DNA of 64,000 nucleotides from Mesostigma viride (lineage: Eukaryota > Streptophyta > Mesostigmatophyceae > Mesostigmatales > Mesostigmataceae), in NCBI GenBank assembly GCA_009746045.1, contig RPFO01001642.1, positions 293,001-357,000 of the forward strand, in the 5' to 3' direction. The notes under the pieces are model-generated. The model was not told where the DNA came from. It worked only from the letters and a program-made list of their open reading frames with translations, and ran no database searches. Position numbers and translations under genes: made by a program. Numbering within the stretch: the first letter of the stretch is position 1; the number at the start of each line of letters is the position of its first letter. Below, piece after piece: positions 21,371 through 33,000 of the stretch.

Positions 21371-21523
21371 GCGTCTGCCGCTAGACCTGGGCTGCGACGG
21401 CGCCGGAGGCGGCCGGGTGGATCGAGGTGGTATGCTGCTTATAAGCATGTCCGCCCAGGTCGTGATGGGAGGAGCATCGCCGGCCAGGCCTGCATGCAGG
21501 GGCTGGCTTGGCGGCGATGTCCT

Positions 21524-21985
21524 TCACCACCTGGGCGGTGAGGCCTGCGGTGTTCTGCAGGACCTCGATAGCGATGGCACTGTCCCTAAGACGCTGGTCG
21601 ATGTCGTGGAGCTGGGCGGTGATGGAGTCGGAGGAGGTGGCGGTGGAGGAGGCGAGGAGAATGGAGGTGGCGGTGGAGATGGTGAGGAGCTTAGCAGCTG
21701 GCCAGCTTGCCGCCCATTGCCGCCACTGACATCTGTGGCAAGGGGGGTCACGTGCTGCTCGAAAGCGAGGGCGCGGACGATGGATTCTGTCGCAACGGTG
21801 GGGGGTGGTGGTGGGGGAGCCCAGATCTCGGTTTCGGAGGTCCCGAGGAGGGAGCAGAGGGCGAAGCGTTGGAGCCGCGGGCGATTCATGCGGCCAAGTC
21901 GCGGGAGATCCTCGACGGGGTCGGCAGGCTGACCATTAGGCCAGCGGCCGCGGTTGTGGGAGCACAGGTATGAGCACAGGTCCAT
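21524..21985 (-). pseudogene. middle part of ORF1 in copy B
   Basis: 153 codons including a proline-rich stretch and RMNRPRLQRFALCSLLGTS, which aligns with WSRPRLQLAALFTILKRS in copy A. Interrupted upstream by the nested element at 21986. Confidence 0.5.
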
Positions 21986-22550
21986 AATTAATTAATTAAT
22001 TAAACTCGTGCTCCCGTTGGGGAGTCACGGAGCACCGAAGTGCTTTTAATCCCTGTGTGTGCACTACAGGAGAAAGGGCAGAGACCCCCAGTCTCCTTCA
22101 TGCCAAAGGCATGCCACAGCTGCAATCGGGCGCGGCTAGCTAAAAGGACAGGCTAACGATCCGGCAAACTGTGGGTGCAATAAGACCCATGTGAGCATGT
22201 CATAGCAAGGAGCGTGGGCAAGTAATCTGAACATAGCCAGGGCGTAGCATGGCTGTACTAGAACTAGGCTAAGGCTATGGCTGGTTGTGTACCGTGCGTT
22301 GGCGGCACGTGGTCAACTAGGTTTGTTGGCACAGCTAGGCAAACATTCTAGGCATGGCTGCCTTAGCGACAGTGACTCCAATGGTTACAAGCTAGGGCTA
22401 TTGCTATTCAACCCCGCTGGGGGCGTCCACATCTTGTGGTTGATCATCAGGTCCCCGCCCCTCCAGTACACCTTGGGCTATAAGCGAGGCGTACGTGCCG
22501 CAAAACACGTCTTCCATGAAGACTCCGGGACCGCGGTTCCAGAATTAAGC
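21986..22550 (-). mobile_element. 5'-truncated element nested in copy B
   Basis: Copy B diverges from copy A at about 22553 and resumes below 21985. The inserted part ends in an (AATT)n tail at 21986-22003 followed by the 3' word starting GTGCTCCCGTTGGGG, which is the same 3' end as the LINE fragment at 12.4 kb. Near its 5' side, the minus strand reads VYWRGGDLMINHKMWTPP, the C-terminal ending of another ORF1-type protein. It is therefore a short copy of a second ORF1-type family. A target duplication is not clear; at most CCATA is shared. Confidence 0.65.
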
Positions 22551-22589
22551 CATATGCGTTGATCAATGTCAAAGGAGATCTTGTCCCAT

Positions 22590-22812
22590 TGCGGCTCGGC
22601 AGGGCGGCTGCGCTTGGGCTCTGGCGATGCAGATGGCGAGGAAAGCCCTGGGGGCTGGGCGAGCACCAGTGCGCAACTTAGTAGTGTCACCGCTGCCTGC
22701 CGGACCTGATGGCGAAGCTGCAGCCGGAGCTGCAGATGTATATTTTCATTGCCGAGCGCAGCCGCCAGGCTGCGTTGCGTCGAGGGGCGTTTGCTCATCG
22801 TATATTGCATAA
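22590..22812 (-). pseudogene. N-terminal part of ORF1 in copy B
   Basis: Begins MSKRPSTQRSLAAALGNEN at about 22795 and continues to SPEPKRSRPAEPQWDKISFD, where the nested element interrupts it. Corresponds to 9499-9280 in copy A. Confidence 0.55.
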
Positions 22813-22997
22813 TAGCCTCGGAAAATTATATCAGCATGTGCGTCATAGAAAGACGCGCCGATTGTGAGATTCACGGCTAAATTCGGTGCTCAATTTATGT
22901 GAAAGTTATGAGCTCCGCCGTCAGCCATGGCTACCTCGTGGCTCGTGGCTAAGCAAAGCTACCATGTATACCAACCATGTAACCTGAGTATCCGATA

Positions 22998-23066
22998 GTA
23001 ATTAATAAATAAATTTTAAACACGTGCTCCCGTTGGGGAGTCACGGAGCACCTTTAGAAGTGCTTT
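22998..23066 (-). mobile_element. 69-bp micro-insertion of a LINE 3' end
   Basis: Bracketed by the 11-bp duplication AGTATCCGATA (22987-22997 and 23067-23077). The 69 bases comprise an AT-rich tail plus the 3' hairpin word GTGCTCCCG..CGGAGCACC seen in the elements at 12.4 and 22.0 kb. It is an extreme 5' truncation and helps define the 3' end of the family. Confidence 0.9.
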
Positions 23067-23573
23067 AGTATCCGATATATGCTAGTGCTCAGCTTAATTA
23101 ACCTCATGCTGCATGGCGCCTACCTCATGCATGGCGCCTACCTCATGCAGAGTAGCGCCTACCTAGATATCGATTATATAATAATAGCTCTACACGTAAG
23201 CCAGCCATAATTCCAATGCACAAGGCTACACATTTCCTTCTCCATTCATATTCATCATCCTGAACGACTCGAAAACGCGGATGAAGATAACGGCAGGCTT
23301 GAGCTACCATGGTCCGGATTCTCCCTATTTAGAACTGGCCTGCGCTGGTAGTCTCCTTGACATAATAGCTTGGCTTTGCAGCCACCTGTTATATCTAAGC
23401 AAGCAAAACGGTACATAATTAGTCGTCAAGTTACATAGTTGTCTGCTTCAAATATTTCTATCTATCTCGAAATATGATAGATTTGGTTTGACATGCAATA
23501 CTAGTAACATGATCCACAAACAAGGTCATCAGTAAATTTCAGCATCATTAAATAGGTACCTTATGGGAAAAGA
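23067..23573. other. spacer with short direct repeats
   Basis: Holds three copies of a CCTACCTCATGC/GGCGCCTACCT word at 23100-23165 and the decayed exon copy listed separately. The rest is AT-rich with nothing recognised. Confidence 0.4.
23245..23365 (-). pseudogene. decayed copy of the 14975-15088 exon
   Basis: By eye this stretch aligns along its length with the exon at 14975-15088 and its flanks, sharing words such as GGTCCGGATTCT/GGTTCGGATTCT and GGCCTGCGCT. The reading frame is broken and the donor is not kept. It is an old duplicate or gene remnant, not a working exon. Confidence 0.5.
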
Positions 23574-24100
23574 TTAAAATAAAATTAAATTAAATCATAA
23601 CATGCCTCCGTGGGGAGGTCATGTAGCACATATTCCATGATGGATGGGGTGGAGGAAGCCGCGTGATCGAACTATCCTAACTCTAAGCTATCTAGAAAAT
23701 CCTAACTACACTACTCATCAAAACGCCTCCTCCGCTTGGGGGGAGGTGGCTTGCCCACAGGGTCGGGCGTGTGCGCCTTGACAATCTTCTTCCACCGCGT
23801 CTTGTCCTGCATGGCAGTCCAAAGACGGGAGAGAGAGTGGATGCGGTGCTCAAACTGGGCTGGGACCACTAGGTCGTCCAGCAACATCTGAACGTAGTTC
23901 GTGACAGGTTTCCCTACCCTTTTGGGAATGTCCGCGGGGCCAGGCCAGGTCAGAATGTGCCGCCCTGGCTGGCCAAGCCGCTGGGGGCCGGCCAGACCGA
24001 GGGTGGTGTCGACCTGGCTGGTGCGGGCAAGGTGTCCTACAAATGCTATCCTACGCTGCCTAATCTCGTCCGAAACACGAGGCATGCCATGATACAAAGA
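23574..24100 (-). mobile_element. 5'-truncated LINE, 3' fragment
   Basis: Minus-strand fragment. The 3' end near 23574-23600 is an (AAATT)-like tail followed by CATGCCTCCGTGGGGAGG and a GTAGCACATA word. The same 3' end, read on the other strand, closes the plus-strand LINE at 12165. The coding part is the ORF2 C-terminus listed separately. The 5' limit is approximate. Confidence 0.7.
23711..24097 (-). pseudogene. C-terminal fragment of LINE ORF2
   Basis: 128 codons, open to the stop, including RRIAFVGHLARTSQVDTTLG, PGRHILTWPGP, LLDDLVVPAQFEHRI and a Lys/Arg end KPPPPKRRRRFDE. It is an intact version of the C-terminus that is frameshifted in the plus-strand LINE at 11650-12030. RT motifs are absent owing to truncation. 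Confidence 0.7.
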
Positions 24101-25046
24101 CTCTGATGACGGACGCTCGGAAAAACCTACGTTAAGGACCTGGGAAAAGATGCAATGTTTAATTAATAAATCTACATATATATATTCACATGCATACTTT
24201 AAACTATCAGGGACTCCTAATTGAACATAATCCCTTCACTATCTGCTACAGCAATGTGCCGTACAATAAATCGGTCCAGTCATCAGACTGTACTAAAAAA
24301 TGAGCATCTTGCCCCAATATTTAACCTAGTGATGCATCACTTCCCCAACAAATTGCTCATCACCTGCGCAATTATTGAACTGGCGGTCAGCAGACTTCGC
24401 CAACCACAGGCAAGGGCGCACCATCAAATGTCAGCGCCTCTGCTGACCTACCAATATGACCTTCCAATAGTGTACTGGATCGTCCCGGTTTGATAACAAG
24501 GTGGGCGATCCAAAACCCAGTGTCCTACAATCCCTAAAAATGCCAATCAAAACTATGTTGCTGGCTACAACCGGTACCTGGCCAACTCGGCTTCCGGAAA
24601 CCATGTGCCCGACATCATCGGCACAAACTTTACAATGCGCATCGGGCACTCGAGCAGAACGTCGCTTCCTCAGTGCCACAAGCAGCGTCGTCCTGTGAGA
24701 CCGCAGCATCGCCAGCAATCGCCGCTACACCATGGGAAATCCATGGTGCTAGTAGCCATGTTCTTTATACACTTTTTGGCCGCACCTCAGGCACCAAAAT
24801 GAAATACATGATTTTCGTGCACAAAGCGCGAAGGCAAAACCACACCAACAAGTCGTGTGAACCACGGTTGCCAAGGTCGTGAATCGAAAGCCGGCACAGG
24901 AGACGGTTCATTGTAGTCATCCCAGAGACTGCCACCAATATCGGCACTATCCCAGAGTCAAATGCAAAGCAGCCGGCTGGCCTCTGAAATCCATCTTCCA
25001 TGTCGCGTGGCTGTGCGAAATTGAAGGCACCTTGAGGTTTGGTACT
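24101..25046. other. intergenic, nothing recognised
   Basis: AT-rich at the left (TATATATATA near 24176), otherwise mixed. Short frames on both strands show no domain or splice support. Confidence 0.4.
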
Positions 25047-25781
25047 TCATAGCAACTCGTGGTGGCAATCCGGCCCACGTGATGAGACACTACTACGCCG
25101 CTTCAGTAGGCCACTGCTCCAAATGCCACGACTGTCGTGCAGACTCGGGGAGAGCAAGCCGCCACGGTTGCGAGTCTTCTCTATTGCCGTCAGCACGTGA
25201 GGTGGAAGAAACTGTTTTGGAGTTTCGACGTCAGTCCGGCTGACTGACGTGCGAGGGATCCTGATATTCATCGGTGCGGACCTCGAATATGGGACAGAAG
25301 TAGACATACTAGCATCCCGCTCATCCGCCAACACTTCTGAGGCATTGCCGGATGCTGATGGAGCGCGAGTTACGTCCCGAGTGCCGACCAGCTCCAAAGC
25401 CCTCTCAAAGTCGGGAGACATTTGCTCGCTGGAACTGGCCGCAGAAACGTCGGCAACAGGGAATGCAGCAGAAAAGGCATTTCCGCATTGAAACGACACG
25501 TCACACTCCAGGAGAAGACCTCCAAGCTCAAGGTCTTTCGCCTTCAAGCGCCCATTCGCGATATCTTCCAAAAAAAAAGGGCCCGCGGTCTCGCATGTGG
25601 GACTCGCCAGAACTTCATCCCACACTTCTCCATCCTCCACAACGTCGGATTCTTCAAAGTCCCACTCAAGGTCGCGGGGCTCCAAGCTGCCCATCACGAA
25701 ATCCATATCAGCGCTTGCCCTGGACGATGGCCCAAAGGACTCACTCAAAACTGTCGCCATGGCCGCCGCTTGTCGACTCAA
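25047..25781 (-). CDS. acidic protein of unknown function
   Basis: Intronless frame of 244 residues (ATG at 25781; a second ATG seven codons in, MATVLSESFGPSSR, is an equally good start). The first half is acidic with EPRDLEWDFEESDVVEDGEV; the C-terminal part is basic and has PKQFLPPHVLTAIEKTRNRG and SGLLKRRSSVSSRG. The P-P-H motif followed by a basic tail is loosely like plant senescence-regulator (S40) proteins, but the similarity is too weak to assign. No signal peptide or membrane segment. Good length and balanced composition argue for a real gene. Confidence 0.5.
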   Translation of the reverse strand: MSRQAAAMATVLSESFGPSSRASADMDFVMGSLEPRDLEWDFEESDVVEDGEVWDEVLASPTCETAGPFFLEDIANGRLKAKDLELGGLLLECDVSFQCGNAFSAAFPVADVSAASSSEQMSPDFERALELVGTRDVTRAPSASGNASEVLADERDASMSTSVPYSRSAPMNIRIPRTSVSRTDVETPKQFLPPHVLTAIEKTRNRGGLLSPSLHDSRGIWSSGLLKRRSSVSSRGPDCHHELL

Positions 25782-27057
25782 TGCACAAAATATCGATCCC
25801 TTGAGAAAAAGAACGATGACTTCAAAAGGAAAGATAGCAAGCCTTGTGACCGAAGTGCTCCGTGGTTGGTGATGGCATTGGTTGGGTTCGGCGGCTGCCG
25901 TGCATTCGCAAGTTTTCGCTTATTTCTGGTCGGTGGCTCCACCTTGCCGGCGGAGCTCCTGTGCCTGCGTTTTCCTGTACCGTCAGAAAAGCCATTTTTT
26001 GAAATGTCAACCTCCCGGTTTTCAAGCATCAGCACCGGGGACAAGTCAGCAGCCCGACCATCGAAGCTCCACGCTGGCAGCTGAGTCATGCAGGCCGGCC
26101 AAGTAATCGCTTTCGTGCCGTAGCATAGTCATATCCTGGCAAGATTTTCATTCTACTAGCGTGGCACCAAAATCAGCACAGCTTCAGCCGCATCGGGGAC
26201 CACTCAACACGAACCACCGTGGCTCGGCAATGCAGAAACCTTCAAACTCCGATAGCATACTCATGATGTCGCGCAAAATCTGCTGCGGATTTTGCGACAC
26301 ACCTGGTCTCAGCGGCCTCAGGTCCCCGCGAGTTCCGGTTTGCTATGCGCTCCTGCAGATGCAGTCTGAGCTTCTGCAGATGCTTTTCGAGTAACCGTAG
26401 AGCGTAAATCACAATGCCAGCGGCACCTGCGCGAAAACGGCGGGACCCGAGAAGAATCAAAAGATTCCCCATAACTATGCGGCGCCGCGCACGGTAGCAA
26501 GTACATACGTACATACATACAGTACAATATGTACTGTAGCAACATGCGCGTACTTTGTGCTGGCGGTTAGCAGCAGCACGCATTCGTGACAGACGAGAGA
26601 TTTTTCGTTATGCTTTTCTAAAAGGAACTCGCACTGGAGTGCGCGTCTTGTCGGACGCCACGTGCCAGTTTCTTTTGTTCCATCTTTTCATGCTCTCGGA
26701 CAATGTTGTGATGTTGTGACGAACATCATAGCCACATTACACGCACAAGCACTGTAGACTCTGCTGCCCAGGTGCGGCGTGGGATCCAACTAACTAACAC
26801 GCACAAGCAGCAGAATTGCTGTCGAGCACGACCTAGCACTCGGATACGCCGCCTTCTCAATACCGGACGAAAATGCGAGCACGGCTCCATTATAAGGCGC
26901 AACTCCCGTTTCGCAGCCACAATTGCAGCGTTTTCGTGTGTGCCGCTGGTTTGGGCCAACACGGCATTAATCCTGGTATTTGCAAGGGAGTCCATCGCAA
27001 CGGTCTTTTATGAATCACAACATGAAATACAGCTAACTGGGTGGCCGTCGCATAGTC
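25782..27057. other. intergenic between divergent genes
   Basis: The unknown acidic gene (minus) and the ankyrin gene (plus) point away from each other, so both promoters may lie here. A GTACATAC repeat occurs at 26500-26520. Short frames on both strands are not supported. Confidence 0.35.
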
Positions 27058-30000
27058 ATGCCGGAGCCCAGAGCGCCGCGACGCCGGACCACTCCGTACC
27101 TCCCTCCCCAGCTGCGAGCTCGAAACGAGGCGGGGAGTGCGTCTAGCGAGGGTGGCACTCCCCACCGCCATTTAGACGACCTGGTGCCTTCCATCCTTGA
27201 AATCGGCCTAATTTGGCGCGGGGACTTGTTCCGCAGTCGGCAAACCCTGTTTGCAAATTGTCCAGTCGATGTCGTGGAGGAGTCTGCCAATGGCCAGCCC
27301 GGTCAGGCCAACATCAACAAGGTATGCCGTGCGTTCCGGAGGCACATGAATTGAATGAGTGAATTCCAATATTCCATTCATTGCTGACAAGCGTCTCCTC
27401 CTTTCAAGTAAATGACTCTCCAACTCAACTCGGCTCTCTGCCGCTGCAAATTAACTCCGGTAACCTTCCCTACCGGATCCCCCCGTGCCCCGACGCGTCA
27501 TGTCCCTCGTCCAGGTGGTGCTGCGGATGGAGTGGGACCCGGACCTCGTGCGCAGCGTCCTCGTGTGGTTCAAGGACGCGTTCGCCCTCAACAGCACCCC
27601 GCACGCGTGGGCCACCTCCCACGATGCGAGTGCGCATGACAGCTTGGGAGGCGGCGAGGCAGGCATGCCTGGTCATGTGCACCCAGCTGCCACGTGTGCG
27701 CTGCCGTCACCCGCCACGCCGGATCCTGTGCCTCCCTTCCCCCTCTCCAGCCCAGCAAACGACATGCCAGCTGGCCAGCCCACCATGGGCACAGCATCTG
27801 GCACCGTTGTCACTGCCGGCAGTGGCAACAGCAGCAGTAGTAGCGGGGCCACCGGATGCGCTGGCGCGGGAGGCACTGGCGACATTCGCAGCCGCAGCAC
27901 TGCCATTAGTGGCAGCGCGAGCGCATGCACTACTGGCAGCATGGGCGGATGCGCGACTGGTAGAGGCAGCGGCCGTGAGGATAGTGATGATCGGGGCGGT
28001 GACGGTGGTGGCATCATCAGAGGGGCCGCGGCTGGTGGTATCTCAGGCAGCGCCGTCGTGACGCCTAGAGCAGGGGGTGCCGATGATCGTGCTCTAGCGC
28101 CCATGCCATGCGTTGTCCATGGTATCAAGGTGGAGTCCAACGACTCGCAGCGGGGCGCTGCCAGAGGGAACGTGGGGGGGACGGATGCCAGAGGCGCCAT
28201 CGTCATGCCTGTGCAGCTGTTGCTGGAGGAGGCATGTCTGGAAGTGACAGAAGTGGACAGTGGTTGTGAGAGGAGAGGGGAGGAGTCAACCGGGGGGGGC
28301 GCTCGCACGTACAGAATGCAAGGAGTCGGGGGCGGCAGTACGGGTAGTGGCGGAGACGGCGACGGGGGGCATGATGGTGGCGGAGTGGGGGAAATGGGTG
28401 GGCACGGTGACGGTCGCGGAGCTACAAATAGGTCGGGATCCAGCGACCCCGTACCGGTTGGGTTTCCCGCGGGTGAGCTCAGTGCCGGTAGAGTTAGCGG
28501 CGGGGACCGCGGTGCTGGCGCAGGGCATCGTGACAGTGGCGGCGGGGGCGATGGCGGGGAGGGGGCGATGCTGAAGCTTGCCAGGGGAGGCGGCGATGGC
28601 GGTACCAGGGCGGCACAAGCACCGGGTGTGGATAGTAGCAATAATAACAACAACAATAATAATAATAATAATGATGATGATGATGATAATAATAGAGTGG
28701 AGGAGGCGGTGGGCGTGGAACCGCCAGCAATGCGTCCTGACGACCCCTCATCAGCGCGCGCGTCCGCACCTCGTGGCGCTTCAGCAGCCAAGAGTGCCTT
28801 GTCGGGAGGGCCAGGCGCTTCAACAGGGCGCGGTGCGCCAGACGTGAATACAAGGCGGACCACGCAAGCGCACACGGCAGGCGGGGCAGGAGGGACGGAC
28901 AGAAGGACCGCGGCAGACCGCCACCACGCAGCGTTGTCCGCAGCTTCCCTTGCCACCCCCCCCGTTGGACAGCCATCACAGGATGGCAGGGCGCCTCCAT
29001 CTACGGACACGTCTGCAGGCGTAGTAGGGGGGCCCCTGGCCTCGCTCACATTCCCTCCCTGGATCAGCAAGAGCCAGCGCGCGTGTGTCCACCATGCCGC
29101 CCAATCGCTCGGTCTGGACTCGCACAGCAGCGGGGTGGGCGAGAAGCGGGCGGTGCAGGTGTCAATCCCCGGGCCGATGCATGCGGCGCTGGGTCACTGT
29201 AGCGAGGACGCGGCGGTAACTGTGGCGCCGCGGGGCGACCGGGGGCGGGCGCGTCGGTCCTGGGATGGCCACGATGATCGGACAGCAGACGGGGAACATC
29301 GTAACCATAATAACCATCATAACGATTATAATTACCATAGCAGTAGCAATTATGATGACAGTAATCGTACCACTGATGGTCTTACTCATGAGGGGCCAGC
29401 CAACGTGACTGGATGTCCACCAGAGAATCCAGAGCATAGCGTGCCGGGTGGTCCGAGTGGGGCATTCGGGGCCAGTTCTTCAGCGGTATTTGGGGCCAGC
29501 TCGGGCTCTGGCTGGGGAGTGCCAGCGGCGGTCCCCACTCGACAGCAAGGGGGAGGTTTGGCGAATGGCGGGGGTGGGGGCGGGGGTGGGGGCGGGGGCG
29601 GGGCGACCGGGTGGGGTCGTGGCCGGGGCATGTGGCCCCAAGGCCGAGGCCAAAAGCGTCCGTCCGGGTTTTACGCGTCTGGTACGTCGTGAGAGAATGA
29701 TCGCGTGGGTGGTGCTCTAAAAGTGGTTTTAGTAATTTGGTCGGGTACCAGTGCCCTCCATGTATTGATGGGTGCATCACATTACAGTGATTGTGGCGGA
29801 CGTGTGTTCTTCCGGTGTGTGGTCAAGGCATGAATTGTGAAGTAAGGAGCGCGTGGGTGTTGGGTATATGTGCAATATGGTGACCATGCAATCGTTGCTT
29901 CGATACAGTGACCTCGTTGATTCGATACAGTGACCTCGTTGCTTCGATACAGTGACCTCGTTGATTCGATACAGTGAGCCATCAGCTACGCCTCGATCCT

Positions 30001-33000
30001 CCAAACGCACACACGCATCCACTGCCCCCATGCACACACGCATTCCTCCCATGCACACGCGCATTCCTCCCATGCACACACGCACTCTTCCCATGCACAC
30101 ACTCATTCCTCCCATCCACACACGCATTCCTCCCATCCACACACTCATTCCTCCCATCCACACATGCATTCCTCCCATCCACACATGCATTCCTCCCATC
30201 CACACACGCATTCCTCCCATCCACACACGCATTCCTCCCATGCACGCAGGACGGCCGGGCCGGCCGGGCCCCACCCCCATGCTCTACCCCCCCACCCCGT
30301 ACGACATCTGGCGCTGGGCCAACGCCGAGTTCCTGGAGATCTCCCGCGGAGAGGTCGAGGAGCTCATGCAGCAGGGGCTGGCCAGGGCCGGCCAGGCCGA
30401 TGGCAATGGCGCGGCCAATGGCTCCACCGCACCTTGGCAAGGCAATCCCCCGAACAACGGGCCGGGTGTGGGCTGGTCCCCTCCGGCATTATCCGTCGAT
30501 GTGGGCCCGGGCGGCGCGGGCCTGGGCACGGCGTCGCTGGCGGCGCGGTTCCCCCAACTGTCCGCTTTACCGCCGCGGCTCCTGCAGCTGGTGCACCTGC
30601 GCATGTCGGCGCGCTACCTGTTCGCGTGCATCCAGGTGGGGACCTTTTTTGTGTGTTGTGTATAGTGGCATGCGCTACACAACACCAGGCGTTAGTGGAT
30701 GTAAAGCACATGGTGCATCCAGGTGCGCGAGCCAGGCGTCATGGAGTGGAGTGCGGATGTTGATGGAAATGTGGGCAGTGGTGCAGCATGATCGCAGGCC
30801 AGCCCCCTTTCACTTAGGGGTTTTGCCATGCCAAGCCGTAGTGTAGCAGGTGCGGACAAGTGCGTGCGCTGGATGTGGTGTGTATGGGTGGTATAGTGTA
30901 CAAGGCGCCTGCAGGTGTGTGCTTTTGATGCCGCATGACATGTGGATGCTCTAGTGAAAAAGCCTGTAGGAACCACTGCCAGCTTTAGTGATTCGGTATG
31001 CAAGGTGCATCCGTGCACGAACGTGGTCACTGTACTTTTACTCATTTACTGTATCCAGGCTGCAAGCGGTCGCGTGGTGTTCCTTTTTTCTTTGGTAAAC
31101 ACATAATGTAACCTGCCTACCGGGTTGGATACTTGGGTTGTATTATTTACTGAATTTCTCAACCCTGCTTCAAGAAACAGACAAGGGTGTTTACTAAGTT
31201 CTAGTTCTTTACCAGGCCGAGTAGCGCGCGTTCACACGTTTCTGCGATGTCTCCATCCCCAACATCTGCCGGTTGTCATTGTGATCCTGCTTGCCACGTT
31301 CCTTGGTTGCCTTTGATTTTTTCCTTGATGGTTTCCATGCTCGGATCCCTGCCATGGTTTACATTGGTTGTGTTCTCTCTGTTGATGGAAAAGTTTCCCC
31401 GTTCCCCGACACCAAGTAGGCGCTATTCCCCCGCCCTTAGAGAATAGGAACTATTCCCCCGCATTTTGAGAATAGGCACTATATCCCCCTCCCCCCTTCG
31501 AGAATAGGCGCTAATCTTTCCCCTTAATAGAGAATCAAGGGGTGGATAATAGAAACTGCAGTGGGAAAATAAGTCACCGCGTTCTCTCCTCTCCTCCCCC
31601 CTTCTGCGGCCTTACCACCGCTCTCCTCCCCTTGATATGTGCAAAGGGGAAAAGGGAGATCGTACACGAAAGAGGAAAAGGGAGATCGTACAAGGTAAGC
31701 CAAGTGCTCAAAGTATTGGTTTATTCCCCCATTCATATGCCCACACACCGCAGGCGGGCGACGGCCTGCGTGCGGTGGAATTACTGCGCAAGGAGCCCCA
31801 TCTGGCGCGCGTGCGGGGGGAGGGCGGGGAGACCTCGCCCGACGGCAGCTACGCGCTCCACCTGGCGGCCACGCGGAACATGGCCATGGTCGCGCGGCTG
31901 CTGGTGGAAGGTCAGTGAATGCAGTGGGTTTGGTTGCTTGTGCAAAGGTGGGCAGAGTAATGCCAGCAGTACTAAGTTTGACCGAAGGTGGGTATTCAAC
32001 GGGTGTCGCTGCTGTGAAAGGTGGGTAGAGAGCAGTTTTGAATGAGTTTTTGAGGGAGGGTATTGGTACCGTACGTCTGCAATACAATGAAAAAGTGAAA
32101 TAGATGTTGTATATATTATTGAAATAGATGTTGTATGTATTATTGAAATAGATATTGTATATATTAGTGAAATAGATGTTGTATATATTAGTGAAATAGA
32201 TATTGTATTTATTTGTATACTAGTATCCAATATACAAATATAAGTCTGCTCTCCATGGGTTTTGGCTGTGCAATCCCTGGTGTCCGCAAGCAGAGCTGGG
32301 CACCGGTCTAGCCCACTCCCCTCACCCTCATCCCTACGATCTGGACTCTTGGATTCATTCCCCCGGAGCGCCTGCCTCATTATTAAGTGATTTATCAAGT
32401 AACGTGCGTGTTTGCAACTTGCCCGTTGAAACTCTATGGTGGAGCCAATTTTCGGAAGAACCTCACCCTTATGCTTGCAAATTAGGGACAAAGTCGGTGG
32501 ATGTATGGATATATGGATGTATGGATTGACGGATTTTATCCACTATTCCTATGGATCTTCTCACGTGTACGGCCTTATTAGCTTCGCCAATTCTGGCGAA
32601 CCTAAGGGCTCTTCCGAAAATTGGCTCCGCCTGATTATCCCCCCCCACCTCCACGGTGTCTCTGTGCAGAGCTGGGCGCAGGGCTGGAGACACGAGACTC
32701 GCTGGGGCGCACGCCGCTCATGGTCAGTACTTGATAGAAATAAATAAATAATCATATTCGCCTTGATGGGCCACGGCTTCATGGTACACAAGCGGCAGTT
32801 TAACTGTGACTTGACTTGCAAGCACTGGTGGGTTTGGAAGTTGACACGGAACTTGTGGTAACGAACGACTATATTTGGAACGAACGCTCTAATGTCCACT
32901 CTCAGGCTACTCATGGGAACGGAAGTGGCACCAGTTGTTCATAGCGGGCTGGGCTGCTGGAAAAGGCAGCAGGCTTGAGGGCGGGTTAGGCTGCTAGAAA

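Larger units (their letters stand above)
20442..22955 (-). mobile_element. ORF1-only non-LTR retroelement, copy B
   Basis: Minus-strand relative of copy A, matching it through the 5' end (near 22950, at a GCCATGGCTACCTCGTGG word shared with 9626-9642) and the 3' region down to about 20460. It lacks the short-repeat tail: the left end instead has two copies of GACCAGTTGGGAGTATCTGTA at 20441-20482 and abuts the 54-bp repeat. It carries a nested related element (21986-22550). It has neither of the two insertions found in copy A. Confidence 0.75.

Noticed and set aside
27673..29070. Minus-strand frame of 465 codons, Pro/Ser/Leu-rich
   Set aside because: Antisense shadow of the Gly/Ser-rich exon 2 of the ankyrin gene; no domain and inconsistent with the exon joins on the plus strand.
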